A stretch of 64,000 nt of DNA from Notospermus geniculatus (GCA_002633025.1 NMRB01001049.1:84065-148064), one strand, 5' to 3'. Shown: positions 24,001-34,088, counted from the first letter of the stretch. The notes: generated by a model not told the origin, from the sequence alone. Numbers and translations: made by a program.

Positions 24001-25483
24001 GAATTTGGTCATGACGACAACAGGGCTTTGGTGAGCCTGGCAGTATTATCTTGTCCAAACAAGGCCATCGGCTGGCTTTGGCCTTGTCCCAATCACGTCA
24101 TCTTTTGCGTTAACTCATAATTAATTGTATGAATCTGACCCCTACTTGACCCCGCTTCCGAACCAATAAGAACTAGTGAAACAAATCGCGGTTCGGCACT
24201 TTCTCTTCTCTTCCCGCACGCATTTGTAACACGGATTTTGATTGGCACGTCGATTTGCCTTCGCACACCGATGATTGGCTCCTCAGAAGCGGGAAGTGTG
24301 ATGGATTCAAACAACGCTAGATGGGCGTCAGGCCAGATAGACTGGTGAGAATCAGATGGACAGTAATATTCGTCAAGCCTTCTCTTGTCTGCACATCCTT
24401 CATCATGTCATGTCTTAAAGTCGCATGCACCTTTTTTTGCAGCTTTTATAATCATTTGGCACAAAATTACAATGAAGGAGCTTTTTATTTCGTGAAAAAA
24501 TTCCAACCGGTTAGAAAATTATGGTTGATTTTGTGAATGACTCAACTAAAATCAGAATGGGCTAAGACTGCCTCATTAAGTGATGTCACACTAGGGAATT
24601 TGCATAATGAACATGTCATTTCCCTGATTAGAGCGGCCAAGTAACACCAAATTAAGCAGTGTATGTGATGTGAAATTCAACAAAATGCAATTATCATGCA
24701 GTAACCATGCATCCAGCGAACTCTGGGTGTGTCAAATTGGAATGAATTCTTCCCTAGTATTATGTCACGAATAAATTAGCATATTTACATATTCACAGTA
24801 TGATTTTTAGCCCAGTGATTTTGACTGACAAAATCCTTTATATCTCGCTTACTATTAAAACATAATTTTATGAAACAAACAGCAAAATGCAGAATGCTGT
24901 ACAAAGCTGAAAAAGAGTGAGAATTTATTTTTGTGGTGCACATAGGACTTTAAAAATAACATTCGTGTCCTTTCGTAGATTTCAGTTTGATGCGTGTATC
25001 TGTGGGAAACGTCCAGTTAGAAACACTTGCTAATTCACTCCAACTGGTCTGCGGGTCCATACTACCCTTTTGCGTTATTGTATTTTGTAATTTGTGGATC
25101 ACCGCTACATTAAGCAGCGCGGCGAAGAAGAGGAACGAAATGGGTGTCGGCAAAGAAGGACAGAAAATTAGAGAAAAAGAAACGAAGTATTTGACAAAGA
25201 TGCTCATTTTGGTTAGTTTGGCGTATGTATCATTACGTCAATCCCTTACAGGTTATACGATGTCTTAATTGGAGTCGAGGGGATAAAGGAGCACTATAAG
25301 TTGTGGGAGGAATACTGGTTTTTACGTTTTTATTGCCAGCATTTTATCCTTGTTGAATTCTGGGCATTGAATTATGGCATCAACTTTTACCTTTACTGCA
25401 TAGGAGGAGGGAAGAAGTACAGGCAGGATGTCAGGAACACATTGCTGCAGATCTTCTCCTGTTGCAAGAAAGAATACTTCTAG
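20909..25483 (+). CDS. Rhodopsin-class GPCR, paralogue 1 (one 2-bp frameshift)
   Basis: A class A seven-transmembrane receptor, plasma membrane, ligand unknown. Three exons: 20909-21330, 22586-22809 and 24979-25483, with GT/AG sites at the same positions and phases as paralogue 2. The N-terminus carries N-glycosylation sequons (NSS, NST). TM1 has GLVGN, TM2 has GLAMADS, the TM3 end has EMTVDRLIVVRFP (DRL in place of DRY), TM5 follows QLVCGSILPF, and TM7 reads NYGINFYLYCIGGGKK (no NPxxY proline). This pattern resembles peptide/FMRFamide-receptor-like expansions in marine invertebrates (inference). Relative to paralogue 2, exon 3 has two extra bases near 25226-25230, shifting the frame just before TM6. 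Total length is 1151 nt, i.e. 383 codons plus two bases. It is either a recent pseudogene, an allele or a base-calling error. Confidence 0.75.
21418..21735. repeat. Dispersed ~320-bp repeat, copy 1
   Basis: The block beginning TGTCCACACAGGCTGCGCGA, through GACCTGTGTAGC, GGCTTAACATTCTTTGTTTA and TTTTTGTGAATAATTGTAT, to TCGCTGTCAATCACCCG with CGCCATCTTG, recurs at 26139-26466 in the same orientation. Copy 1 lies in intron 1 of GPCR gene 1; copy 2 lies downstream of that gene. No coding content. Confidence 0.75.
21849..22686 (+). repeat. Tandem duplication of GPCR-1 exon 2 and its acceptor
   Basis: About 272 bp (21849-22121) recur almost exactly at 22416-22686, including intron sequence, the acceptor TTTGTTTTAG and the first ~100 bp of exon 2. 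The upstream copy breaks off after TTTCCGATGG at a single N (22122), continues into unrelated sequence and has no donor, so only the downstream copy (22586-22809) is a usable exon. The placement of the N at the break suggests an assembly join or collapsed haplotype rather than a biological duplication, but both are possible. Confidence 0.85.
23517..23892. repeat. Long foldback hairpin in intron 2 of GPCR gene 1
   Basis: Two arms of roughly 140-150 bp in inverted orientation: the left contains CGACTCCGACTTCAACTA and ATTGATAAAAACGATGTGAT, the right their reverse complements (GAAGCCGGAGTCGG; CGTTTTTATCATGGATG). They are separated by a short centre with TTGAAGTCGTAATCCTAGTC and an inverted CGTTACGACTT. 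An RNA from this locus would fold into a long imperfect hairpin. The equivalent structure lies in intron 2 of paralogue 2 (30922-31334). Confidence 0.8.
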
Positions 25484-25521
25484 ACTAATCATCAATTTCA
25501 AAGCAATATGTACTGAAATCG

Positions 25522-25662
25522 TGGGCCGTTTTCAAAAAGGGTGTTTAAGACTTACACGCATGTAACTTTGTCAAATGCATGGTGGAAGTGTGTGCATTTA
25601 CTGAAGTTACACGCTTCTAAGTCTTAATCACGCGATGATCACCCTTTTTGAATACGGCCCAT
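25522..25662. mobile_element. MITE with 'GGGCCGTnTTCAAAAAGGGTG' ends
   Basis: GGGCCGTTTTCAAAAAGGGT at the left matches the reverse complement of ACCCTTTTTGAATACGGCCC at the right. Secondary matches follow (AAGACTTACACGC and TTACACGCTTCTAAGTCTT). It is about 141 bp in total and lies in the 3' UTR/flank of GPCR gene 1. No clear target-site duplication was seen. Confidence 0.65.
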
Positions 25663-26138
25663 GTGTCTACGTTTACATGTAGGTAGGAGAGGTTTTTGTT
25701 TCAATGAAATCAAGGCTTCTGGCGATTTCCGGACGACGGTATCAAGCAATCGGCATGGAACATTGGGCAAGCAATTACATGTACATGTACATGTAATTTC
25801 CATGTAGTATATTTCCCGTGTTTCAAATTACCTTTTCATCAGCCTGTTTCAAGAAAAAAAAACAATCATGTATGAACATACTGAATAGATGTGACGTGTG
25901 CACTCATTCTTAAAAAATTCTTGTCACCGCAACTTGTCTGTGAATATTGACAAGGCGCTTTAATCAGTCTGACGAGTTACGTCATTCATGACATGATTTA
26001 CTTGTCATGGCGAGTCGCACATCTCTGTGACGAGTTCGGTTTGTCCAATTGACAAGATCTCTTGTTATGACGGTAAGTTGTAGGTGGCAGGACATTATTG
26101 CGCATGCGCACCCCTCACATCCATCGCTCAATTTCCAT

Positions 26139-26466
26139 TGTGTACACACAGGCTGCGCGAGACTGCTTGCGGTGAGACTGCTTATGCACAGACCTGTGTA
26201 GCCGTGGAACGCATCACATCGGCCAGATTTGGCCGACGTGTACGTCCGCGACCTCATCACAGCGTAGGAATAAAATAAGTCCCAAGTGACTGGCTTAACA
26301 TTCTTTGTTTAATGCAAAAATATTTACAGATTTTTTGTGAATAATTGTATGGCAAGTAACAACTATCGTAATAAGTGTAAGCCAGAACATCGTGGAGGCG
26401 TCACCTTGCGGAGGAAATTGAGTAGTTCGCTGTCAATCACCCGGCGCCATCTTGCTTTCCCACAAT
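26139..26466. repeat. Dispersed ~320-bp repeat, copy 2
   Basis: Second copy of the block at 21418-21735, with a small internal insertion (GACTGCTTGCGGTGA) near its start. Together the two copies bracket most of GPCR gene 1 in direct orientation, so they could mediate unequal exchange. Confidence 0.7.
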
Positions 26467-26572
26467 CCTGTGAGCACAGCGTAACAGATTGGTGCGAGGC
26501 AGGAGCGCCTTCTGTTGTAACAATGCTCAATTTCAAACGCGAGTAAGCAGTAAGCATGCTGTCAGTATCGTT

Positions 26573-26672
26573 GCCTCATTTGCCGAGTGGGTTGAGGTGT
26601 TAGGTCTACTAGCTTGTATGTTACATGTAGTTTCATAGTTCATAGGTTCGAATCCCATCGTAGGCTTAGAAT
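26573..26672 (+). mobile_element. tRNA-like sequence (Leu/Ser-type D arm), probably SINE head
   Basis: TTGCCGAGTGGGTTGAGG resembles the A box of class II (Leu/Ser) tRNAs, and AGGTTCGAATCCC is a perfect B box about 60 bp further. The acceptor stem does not pair and the anticodon arm is not convincing, so it is not called as a tRNA gene. It is best read as a tRNA-derived SINE or decayed tRNA pseudogene. Confidence 0.4.
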
Positions 26673-27452
26673 TTACATGTATTAGGTAGGGTTTTTCTGT
26701 CATACGTAGCTGTTGTTAGTACTTGTAACTACGTACAACAGTCTCCTGGCGCTGAATTTTATCTTTATTTTTTCATATTTAGCCTGAATGACAAGATGTA
26801 TTTGTTTCAATGATAAGACTCTCTTTTCCGAGGATGACAAGTTGAAAACTTGTCAACTGACAAGATAGACCCTGTCAATTTAAGCATATGGCTGAGAACG
26901 AGCGCCAGCTTGTCAGTACGCCAAGAAATTTTTTAGAGTGCGTCTTCCTTTCAAACAGCACTGAAAAACTATTCTTCATCAAAATGACGAACTTATTAGG
27001 TTCGTTTTCATTATCACCAAACTGAGTAGGCCCCTATCTAAATTCGTCAATATGACAAGTCCAGGTTCGTCATTTTGACCAACATAAACAAGGGTTCGTC
27101 AAAATGACAAGTCCACGTTTGTCATTGATGAACCCTTGTTTATGTTCGTCCAGGGTTCGTCAAAATGAATGTAGGCCTACTGACAACGTATATCAAACAG
27201 AATATAGGCTGGAAAGTCATACAAATTCATGCCGACAAAATGTCCAGCACCTGAACGGCCTGAACGGCACCTCAACGGCCAGGGTAGCCAAGTCGCTTGT
27301 GAGATTGCACAAGTAAGGCGTGACTACCGCGGGCATTTTTTATCCGATTTATGTTTCTATGATCGTCTGTTGTACATGATCAAAAATAGGTATTTTTGAT
27401 ATGTAATTATAGACAACGACTGAGACATAGCTTTTTTTGAGAGTGAAGCAGG

Positions 27453-27595
27453 TAATGCTGGTTTCTTCGTTTACTGCCAGCATTATTATCCTTGTTGAAA
27501 TCTTACTGCCTCGGAGGAGGGAAAAAATGCAAGAAGGTTGTCAGGAACACATTGCTGCAGATCTTCTCCTGTTGCAAGAAAGAATGGGAATGCGA
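27453..27595 (+). pseudogene. Truncated GPCR exon-3 fragment (third paralogue)
   Basis: It matches the 3' end of the receptor genes with internal losses: GCTGGTTTCTTCGTTTACTG, GCCAGCATT..TTATCCTTGTTG, then after a deletion GCCTCGGAGGAGGGAAAAAA, and TGTCAGGAACACATTGCTGC, AGATCTTCTCCTGTTGCAAG. The sequence after it (AAGGTTTCTGGCGATTCC and TATCAAGTAATTG) also matches the 3' flank of GPCR gene 1. So a third tandem copy once stood between the two surviving genes and is now a fragment. Confidence 0.85.
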
Positions 27596-27800
27596 ATGAT
27601 TTAAAAGCAACATTAATGAAATTAATCCATGTGACAATACATGTATCGTGTAAAAGGTACGATGAAAGCCATACCAAGGTTTCTGGCGATTCCAACTCAC
27701 AGTAGGCCTATCAAGTAATTGACGCTGAAGATAGAGCAATTTGTTTTATCGCATTGTTTTTATCCATAATGGCATTGTTGTTTTTATCGCATGCTTTAAA

Positions 27801-28710
27801 GCCTGCCGCACACGGGAGCTAACTGCTGAGCAAAAAGTCTCTCGAGACCGTTTGCTCAGCAGATAGCTCGCTGTGTGCGCGTGTTTTTCGGTGAGATTTC
27901 TGCCTCGCGAGGTCTTGAGGTGAATATTCAACATGTTTGATATTTCTCGCCTCGAGAGGCGAAAAACTCACCGTGTGCGCGCTACTTGAGCTACGTGCTG
28001 AGGACAGAAATTCCAGGTGGCCAATGAAAACGCTTCCTCCGTTCACATGATTTAAAGATGCCGGTCCCCAACGGAATAGCAGACATGCATGAAACGGAAT
28101 ACTAGTACGTTGAATTGGAAGTATGTAGTTGAACGATAACTCGTCTTTTTATTGTTGATCAATTCAGATTATAGTGTATGGCAAGCTACACCGGAATTTA
28201 TTCAAGACCCTGAAATAATTAGGTTCAAGAAGTAAAATTTATAATTCTTGGATATGAATTCAAGAAGTAAACGTTTATATCCAGGAAATAGGGAGGTTCT
28301 GCAAGCTTACATTTTACATTTACGATTACGATTTGATGACGTCACGCCTTATGTCAAGAAAGCACGTGACGTGATGGTGTCATCTTTGACTTGAATCCTC
28401 CCGCGCCAGGTGAAAAGAGGGTCGATGTATCCCATTGGCAAGCGCTCTAGGGCAGATGTGTGCCAAGCATTCTTGTCATTTTTACTGCAACTGCGAAAAA
28501 TACCCATTTATGAATGTGTTAAATTGCAAGCAAATTCTTGGATTACAAAATTCAGAACCTCCCTGTTATAAATGTTACTTCTTCATCTGAATTGATCGAC
28601 AAAGTTTCATGCATGTCTGCTATTCCGTTGGGACCGCCATCTTTAAATCATGTGAACGGAGGAAGCGTTTTCATTGGCCACCTAGAATTTTTGCCCTCAG
28701 CACGTAGCTC
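27801..28710. mobile_element. Composite foldback region between the GPCR genes
   Basis: Two structures overlap. From 27801, GCCTGCCGCACACG-type sequence with a local hairpin (AACTGCTGAGC / GCTCAGCAGAT) resembles the end of the element at 31711-32109. Arms 27988-28101 and 28602-28710 are inverted copies of each other (GAGCTACGTGCTGAGG; GGTGGCCAATGAAAACGC; CTTCCTCCGTTCACATGA; ATAGCAGACATGCATGAAAC). The ~500 bp between the arms has no coding exon. Confidence 0.65.
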
Positions 28711-29176
28711 ATAGATTGACGAATTCTGATAAAGAAACTCCCCTTCATCCACCTGTAGTTTCAAAAAAAAGCCTACTAATCATGCATGAACACGCTGATG
28801 TCACGCGTGCAATCTACGTGTTACATTGTAGTATCCTTCTCTCAAAGCATACGCGACATGACTTTCATGATTTACAGACATGTAAGCTTATTTATCGGCA
28901 AGACGGAAATAGATTTAGTTTGGAAGTCACATTTTCCATTGTTGTTACCTGATCTCCTAATCCATGTGTGTGATATATTTGTGGTGGTATGCATATAGAA
29001 ACCTTAAGATATTTTCGTGTTTCGTTGCAGCGCATTCGTTTGATCATACGGATAAATATGGACCATGAATGCGCATAGCGTAACTGTGAGCGAACTCAGC
29101 GAATGTCCATCAATCTATCGCAGTTGGCGGCTTTTGTCTACAACCCATCCGAACACCAATTTGTCCCAGCTTTCCA

Positions 29177-32100
29177 TTGGTGTGGATAGCAGAAAACCTC
29201 TCACGAATTAGAAGCTGGGACGAATGCCCAGTTGGGAACGGCGAACTTTTCACTTGGCAGAAACTATTGATGATGTCACAACCAGAGAACAGCACCGTTC
29301 TGCTTGCAGATATACCAGTGGATTCCACAGTCCTAGTGCTGCGCGTGGTGTACCTCATTGTCACGAAATATGCCTGGATGCCCATCACTATCGTTGGACT
29401 CATCGAGGAAATGTCATTTCAATTCTCATCACACTTCAAAAAGACAACCGACGAATCTCTACCTGTAACTACATGACAGGTCTAGCACTGGCTGATTCCT
29501 CGTCTCTGATCGAATTTATGTGGGGGATGTCTATCTTCTTCTGGTCACCACCTGAACTATCAACCGAGTTCACACTCCAGTATGTAGCCTACATGGTTAT
29601 TGTCATTTTCCTCTGGTGCCGTTCGTCTTTGATATAGGCCTTCCTCTTCAATGTCAATTTCTTAAGGTGCTTACAGGTCGACATTATGGAGGTTGAGATC
29701 AGCGACTTATCACGGATCCTTATATGTAGGTACCGATACCGTATATATACGGATCGAAATGTACACAAAATTTGTCCTCGTTGTACAGAATTCTATCCGT
29801 ATACGTAATAAGGATCCGCGATAAGTAGCTGATCTCGCAGTTCAGTCGACATTCATCTCCATAACCTCCCTCCCAAGAAAGAACATGTTGTGCCAACTGT
29901 CATTCATCCTCCCATAGCAGGGCTTTGGTCTGACTCCTCTTCATATTCTCGCACACTTGGGTGAGTGGGTGAAGAGGAGCGATGTAAAAAAAAACCACTA
30001 TGGGAGGATGATGTCAATTGAGATAAATGAGATGATCACTGCATCGGGCATTAGAAGATGTCTATAGACATTGAAAGAAACACGGAATCCGGGTATGCGT
30101 AGGTTCCCGTTTTGTATCTCGCGACGGCCGACATAACCTTTGACCTTTAAGTCGTATATGCATGCTCGATAAGACTGTTCAAATCTATCTATTTGAATGA
30201 TCTGAGTTACCAATTAGGTATTGCGAGTGTTGCTACACATTATAAAAGAATGAGTTGAAGCGTGTTACCTACCTGATGAAGGTTAGTCACGCTATAAAAG
30301 CTCATTGAACTTGTCAAGTGATGAAGGTATGGCGGCCATTGTTTCGACATGGTATCAGTCCAGCCTCGCTCTTACCACGGGCTGTATATAGGTTGGACAG
30401 GAGACCAGTCATATTATGACATAAATTCAACATAGATGATTTTGTGACATATGGGCCTATTTTCAGGCTAATGTGGTATCAAGGTTACACCGCCGCAGTA
30501 CTTTCTGGCTTTATTCTCGCCGAGATGACAGTGGATAGACTGATCGTTGTGAGATTTCCGATGGCAGCTCCACGACTCTGCACGACTCGCCGAGCCCGCG
30601 TGACCATGGCTGTGACAGCCACCGTGGTATTTGGCCTCAGCTTATACATATTCTTCACGTACAAATTTGTACAAAAGGAGGGCACAGGTGAGACTATCTT
30701 GATGATTGAATACAGGTACATGTATCTCCTCGTCTCCTCCAAGCACAGACGTAAAGACGCCTGTTCACTGGCGAATTTTATCGCGGAAGTTGGCTCACAA
30801 TGGGCAATTCCCCATTGTTTGTTTCCTTATTGCTTACGCGAAGACCAATGACATAAACAACTGCTCATAGTTGAGTTGCCCATAGAGAGCCAACTCGCGC
30901 GAGAAAACTCTCCCGTGGATAGGCGCCTTATTAGAGAGGATGCGCAGCTTTCCGACTCCGACTTCAACTAATGAGAATGAATTGCAGTCCGCTATGGAAA
31001 TCCTTGATAAAAACGATTTGATAGACGTTTTCAATTCGTCAAACACCATAAATTGAAGGCAGAAAAAATCGGCCTAATAAATCGGAAGTGCGGATAAGTA
31101 ATGAATATTGAAGTCGTAATGCTAGTCGTCACGACTTTGACGACTACGATATTTGCGATTTGTGCGCACTTCCGATTACGAGTCAAAATTATTCTGCCAC
31201 AAAGATATGGCATTTTACGATTTGCAAACGTCTATCAAATCGTTTTTATCAAGGATGTCCACAGCGGACTACAATTCATTCTCGAAGTTGAAGTCGGAGT
31301 CGGAAAGCTGCGCATCCTCTCTATTAAAGGCGCCTCTCCACGTGACAGTTTTCTATCGAAAGTTTGCTGTCAGATAGTCAATTATTGCTGTCAGACAGCA
31401 ATAATTGCTGTCATACAGTACTGTATGGCAACAATATTGTACTGCAACAATTGTATGGCAACAATTACTGTATGCAACAATTATCATACAGTACTGTGGC
31501 AACAATTATTGCTGTCTGACAGCAATAATTGACTATCTGACAGCAAACTTTCGACAGAAAACTGTCACATAGAGCAGCGCCTGTAGATGTTGTCGTTCAA
31601 TAGAGATACGGTGTCCCTTTAGGTTTTCCCTTTAATATTCGCTGGCAACGCCCCGACACTACACGACCTCGACGATGTGTCAAACAAAACATACACGGTA
31701 GGCCCCTACAAGCCTGCCGCACACGAGAGAAATTAGCTGTCAGTGAGCAAATGCCATTTGAGGATTTTTACTCAGTCAATTTCCTCTCGTGTGCGGCGAA
31801 TTTCTTGCGAGTTTTTTGCCTCAACTGCCCTTGAGCAAAATATTCAACATGTTTGATATTTTTTTGCTCGCGAGGAAAAAACCTCACCGTGTGCGGCGGC
31901 CGGGGACTGCGTTATTTGACTCGCGTCATTTTGCTGTAGAGCATACGTAGTTCAAATCACATGACGGCATAAAATGGCACGTCGCCGTGGAAGTGTAGGC
32001 ACTGTCCGTTTTAATCCAAAATCCTTCGCCGACCAAGAGAGGAAATTGACTGAGTAAAAATCCTCGAATGACGTTTTGCTCAGTTAATTTCTCTCGTGTG

Positions 32101-32975
32101 CGGCAGGCTGAAGATACCAGGAATAGGTATCACCATCATAGCCTTTCTTCACTGCTCCCCCTTCTATGGGTGGCGTCCACTAGAGCGCTGACAACATTAG
32201 GAAGGGTTGCGGAAGCAAATTACCGGTATGTCATTTCGGCATTCTCTCCGCGTCAATTCTGTGACTATTGGGTATTTTACCCTCTCCCGAAAGTGCAGTT
32301 CTAAACGCCGGGAAATGTTTAGGAATGATAAAGACAGTGAACGGAATCTTTCAAGAATATGCGGAGAGGTTGCTGAATGAATGCGGATTTACTAAATTTG
32401 CATAGTTCCGCGTCTTGTCCGCGCCCTAGTGGATGCCAGGTTTTAGTGTCACAAAAAGATTGTCATGAGTCTCTGTCGCAGATTTCAGTGTAATGCGTAT
32501 ATCAGTGGGCAACGCCCAGATAGAAGCACTTGCGAATTCATCACAGTTGGTCATCGGTACCGTGCTACCTTTCTGCATCATTTTATTTTGCAATGTGTGG
32601 ATAATCGTGACATTGCGCAGCGCGGGGAAGAAGAGGAACGAAATGGGTGTCGGCAAGGAAGGACAGAAGATCAGAGAAAAGGAAACGAAATATTTGACAA
32701 AGATGCTCATTTTGGTTAGCTTTGCTTATTTCATTACGACAGTCCCTTACCGATGCTACGATGTGTTAATCGGAGAAGAAGCAATTGAGAAGCACTATAA
32801 GCTGCGGGAGGAATACTGGTTTTTACGTTATTATTGTCAGCATTTTATCCTTGTTGAATTCTTCATAGTGAATTATGCCATCAATTTTTACCTCTACTGC
32901 ATAGGAGGAGGGAAGAAATACAGGCAGGATGTCAGGAACACATTGCTGCAGATCTTCTTTTGCAGGAAAGAATAG
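29177..32975 (+). CDS. Rhodopsin-class GPCR, paralogue 2 (one 2-bp frameshift)
   Basis: Tandem duplicate of the receptor at 20909-25483. Exons: 29177-29579, 30467-30687 and 32482-32975, with intron phases identical to paralogue 1. Visible features: sequon NST; TM1 ending GNVISILITL; GLALADS in TM2; EMTVDRLIVVRFP after TM3; RRARVTM into TM4; a basic third intracellular loop (AGKKRNEMGVGKEGQKIRE); FAYFITTVPYRCY in TM6; and NYAINFYLYCIGGGKK in TM7. Exon 3 is intact, unlike paralogue 1. Exon 1 has two extra bases at about 29404-29407 (ATCGAGGAAATG where paralogue 1 has GTCGGAAATA), breaking the frame in TM1. Exon total 1118 nt equals 372 codons plus two bases. The start is approximate; the methionine at MSQPENST is an alternative. 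Confidence 0.75.
29677..29850. repeat. Foldback element in GPCR-2 intron 1
   Basis: GTCGACATTATGG, GAGATCAGCGACTTATC and CGGATCCTTAT at the left recur in reverse complement at the right (ATAAGGATCCGCGATAAGTAG, CTGATCTC, GTCGAC). The centre contains TACCGATACCGTATATATACGG, itself self-complementary. Non-coding. Confidence 0.6.
29905..30010. mobile_element. Short foldback of the 'CATCCTCCCA' family
   Basis: CATCCTCCCATAGCAGGG, with CTCCTCTTCATATTCTCGCA, at the left is mirrored by GTGAAGAGGAGCGATG, with ACTATGGGAGGATG, at the right. The ends match the inverted pair at 329-741, here with almost no internal sequence. Confidence 0.6.
30922..31334. repeat. Long foldback hairpin in intron 2 of GPCR gene 2
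   Basis: Both ends carry GGCGCC next to an AGAGAGGATGCGCAGC arm; each arm is ~150-160 bp, includes CTTTCCGACTCCGACTTC and ATCCTTGATAAAAACGATTT, and is mirrored on the far side. The centre contains ATTGAAGTCGTAATGCTAGT and CACGACTTTGACGACTACGA. It occupies the same intron as the hairpin at 23517-23892 in paralogue 1, in the same orientation. Confidence 0.85.
31329..31581. repeat. Second nested inverted repeat abutting the hairpin
   Basis: The arms run from GGCGCC..GTGACAGTTTTCTATCGAAA to TTGCTGTCAGACAGCAATAA and back through their reverse complements to TTTTCTGTCGAAAGTTTGCT / CTGTCAC..GGCGC on the other side. The arms are about 100 bp and contain shorter internal palindromes (TTATTGCTGTC / GACAGCAATAA). 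The centre is built of CAACAATT and ATACAGTACTGTA words. It is absent from paralogue 1, so it arose after the gene duplication or was lost there. Confidence 0.8.
31711..32109. mobile_element. Non-autonomous DNA element with 'AGCCTGCCGCACACGAGAG' ends
   Basis: AGCCTGCCGCACACGAGAGA, with AGGATTTTTACTCAGTCAAT about 50 bp further in, is repeated in reverse complement at the right end (ATTGACTGAGTAAAAATCCT, then CTCTCGTGTGCGGCAGGCT). The terminal repeats are ~80 bp and the total length ~399 bp. No target-site duplication is obvious. It sits in intron 2 of GPCR gene 2. A related end is present at 27801. Confidence 0.75.
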
Positions 32976-33451
32976 TACTACCATGTGGAATTCCAGCAAC
33001 CACATTTGGCAATCAAACACGTGCGGCGACCGGTAGCAGGTTAATTGGAAAGCAAGTCCTGTCTGTGAGATTATTGAAAATGATAGTGCCTATCACGATT
33101 CTGACGAAGGCGCATACAGGGCCGTATTGTAGCGGGGGGGGGGGGGCAGTTGTCCCCCCAGAGCCAACCAAAAAACGTGATTTGGGGCAAAAAGGTCTTC
33201 TGCCCCCCCCCGGACCAAACCAATACCTTCATCTTTTTTTATGCGTTGGGGTTCCGGCACTGCCGGGATGCAATCCAGCCACCTTCGGCTTCTGAGCTCC
33301 AGTTTGCATTCCAGTGAATAACCCGCTGTGAATGCATTGCCGGTAGTTTATAACTGAAGTAACCCCAACTCAGTCATGCGTGTTACGTAAAGCAGCTCCC
33401 GTAGAAGATTGGGGGCTTTTCTAAATCGATCTGCAGAAACTGTACAGTAAC

Positions 33452-34088
33452 ATAGTCTCGCGTCACCAGCCTCTCTCTCTTACAGGAGAGAGTCTGGTAG
33501 CAAAGGCCAAAACTTTCGTTACCGCCAGGTGGCGAGTGTCCAGCTCAGAGCATCCGAATCTGATTGGCCAACGGCTGATTAAACATGGCTGCGCCCGTGA
33601 AACGCATGATGAACGAACAAGGAACGAAATAGTCCGAGGGAAATGTTACCTTTTTAACACGTTTTATCGTGGTTTTCACCGAGTGATATGTAGACAGCGA
33701 TCGAGCCTGGCCGTTTGAGGTGGATCGCTGATGAAATAAAGTGGAATTGTATTGTATCAGGATCGATTTACCGTCTGGCTGAACTTCGACTCCCTGGTCG
33801 GAAGTGACCTAATCCATGGCACAAAATGTAAGTCCTATTGTACAATCGGCTTATTCCAGCAATCGATGACCATGGATAGTCGTTCCTTCCGTGCTAAAAG
33901 GGTAAATTTTCCCTCAGACTCATTCGTTCATCATGCGTTTCATGGGCGCAGCCATGTTTAATCGGCCGTTGGCCAATCAGATTCGGATGCTCTGAGCTGG
34001 ACACTCGCCACCTGGCGGTAACGAAAGTTTTGGCCTTTGCTACCAGACTCTCTCCTGTAAGAGAGAGAGGCTGGTGACGCGAGACTAT
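33452..34088. mobile_element. Non-autonomous hAT-like element with 8-bp target duplication
   Basis: Terminal inverted repeats of about 160 bp start ATAGTCTCGCGTCACCAGCC and continue through ACTCTCTCCTGTAAGAGAG, GTTACCGCCAGGTGGCGAGT and CATCCGAATCTGATTGGCC to CGCCCGTGAAACGCATGATG, with the reverse complement at the right. The element is flanked on both sides by the exact 8-bp direct repeat ACAGTAAC (33444-33451 and 34089-34096). An 8-bp duplication is typical of hAT transposons, though Merlin or P-type elements also make similar lengths. It carries no transposase frame (637 bp). Confidence 0.85.

Noticed and set aside
25226-25250. A 25-nt GT..AG 'mini-intron' that would remove the GPCR-1 frameshift region
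   Set aside because: It is too short for a spliceosomal intron, and paralogue 2 has the same stretch as coding sequence of nearly the same length; a 2-bp insertion is the simpler explanation.
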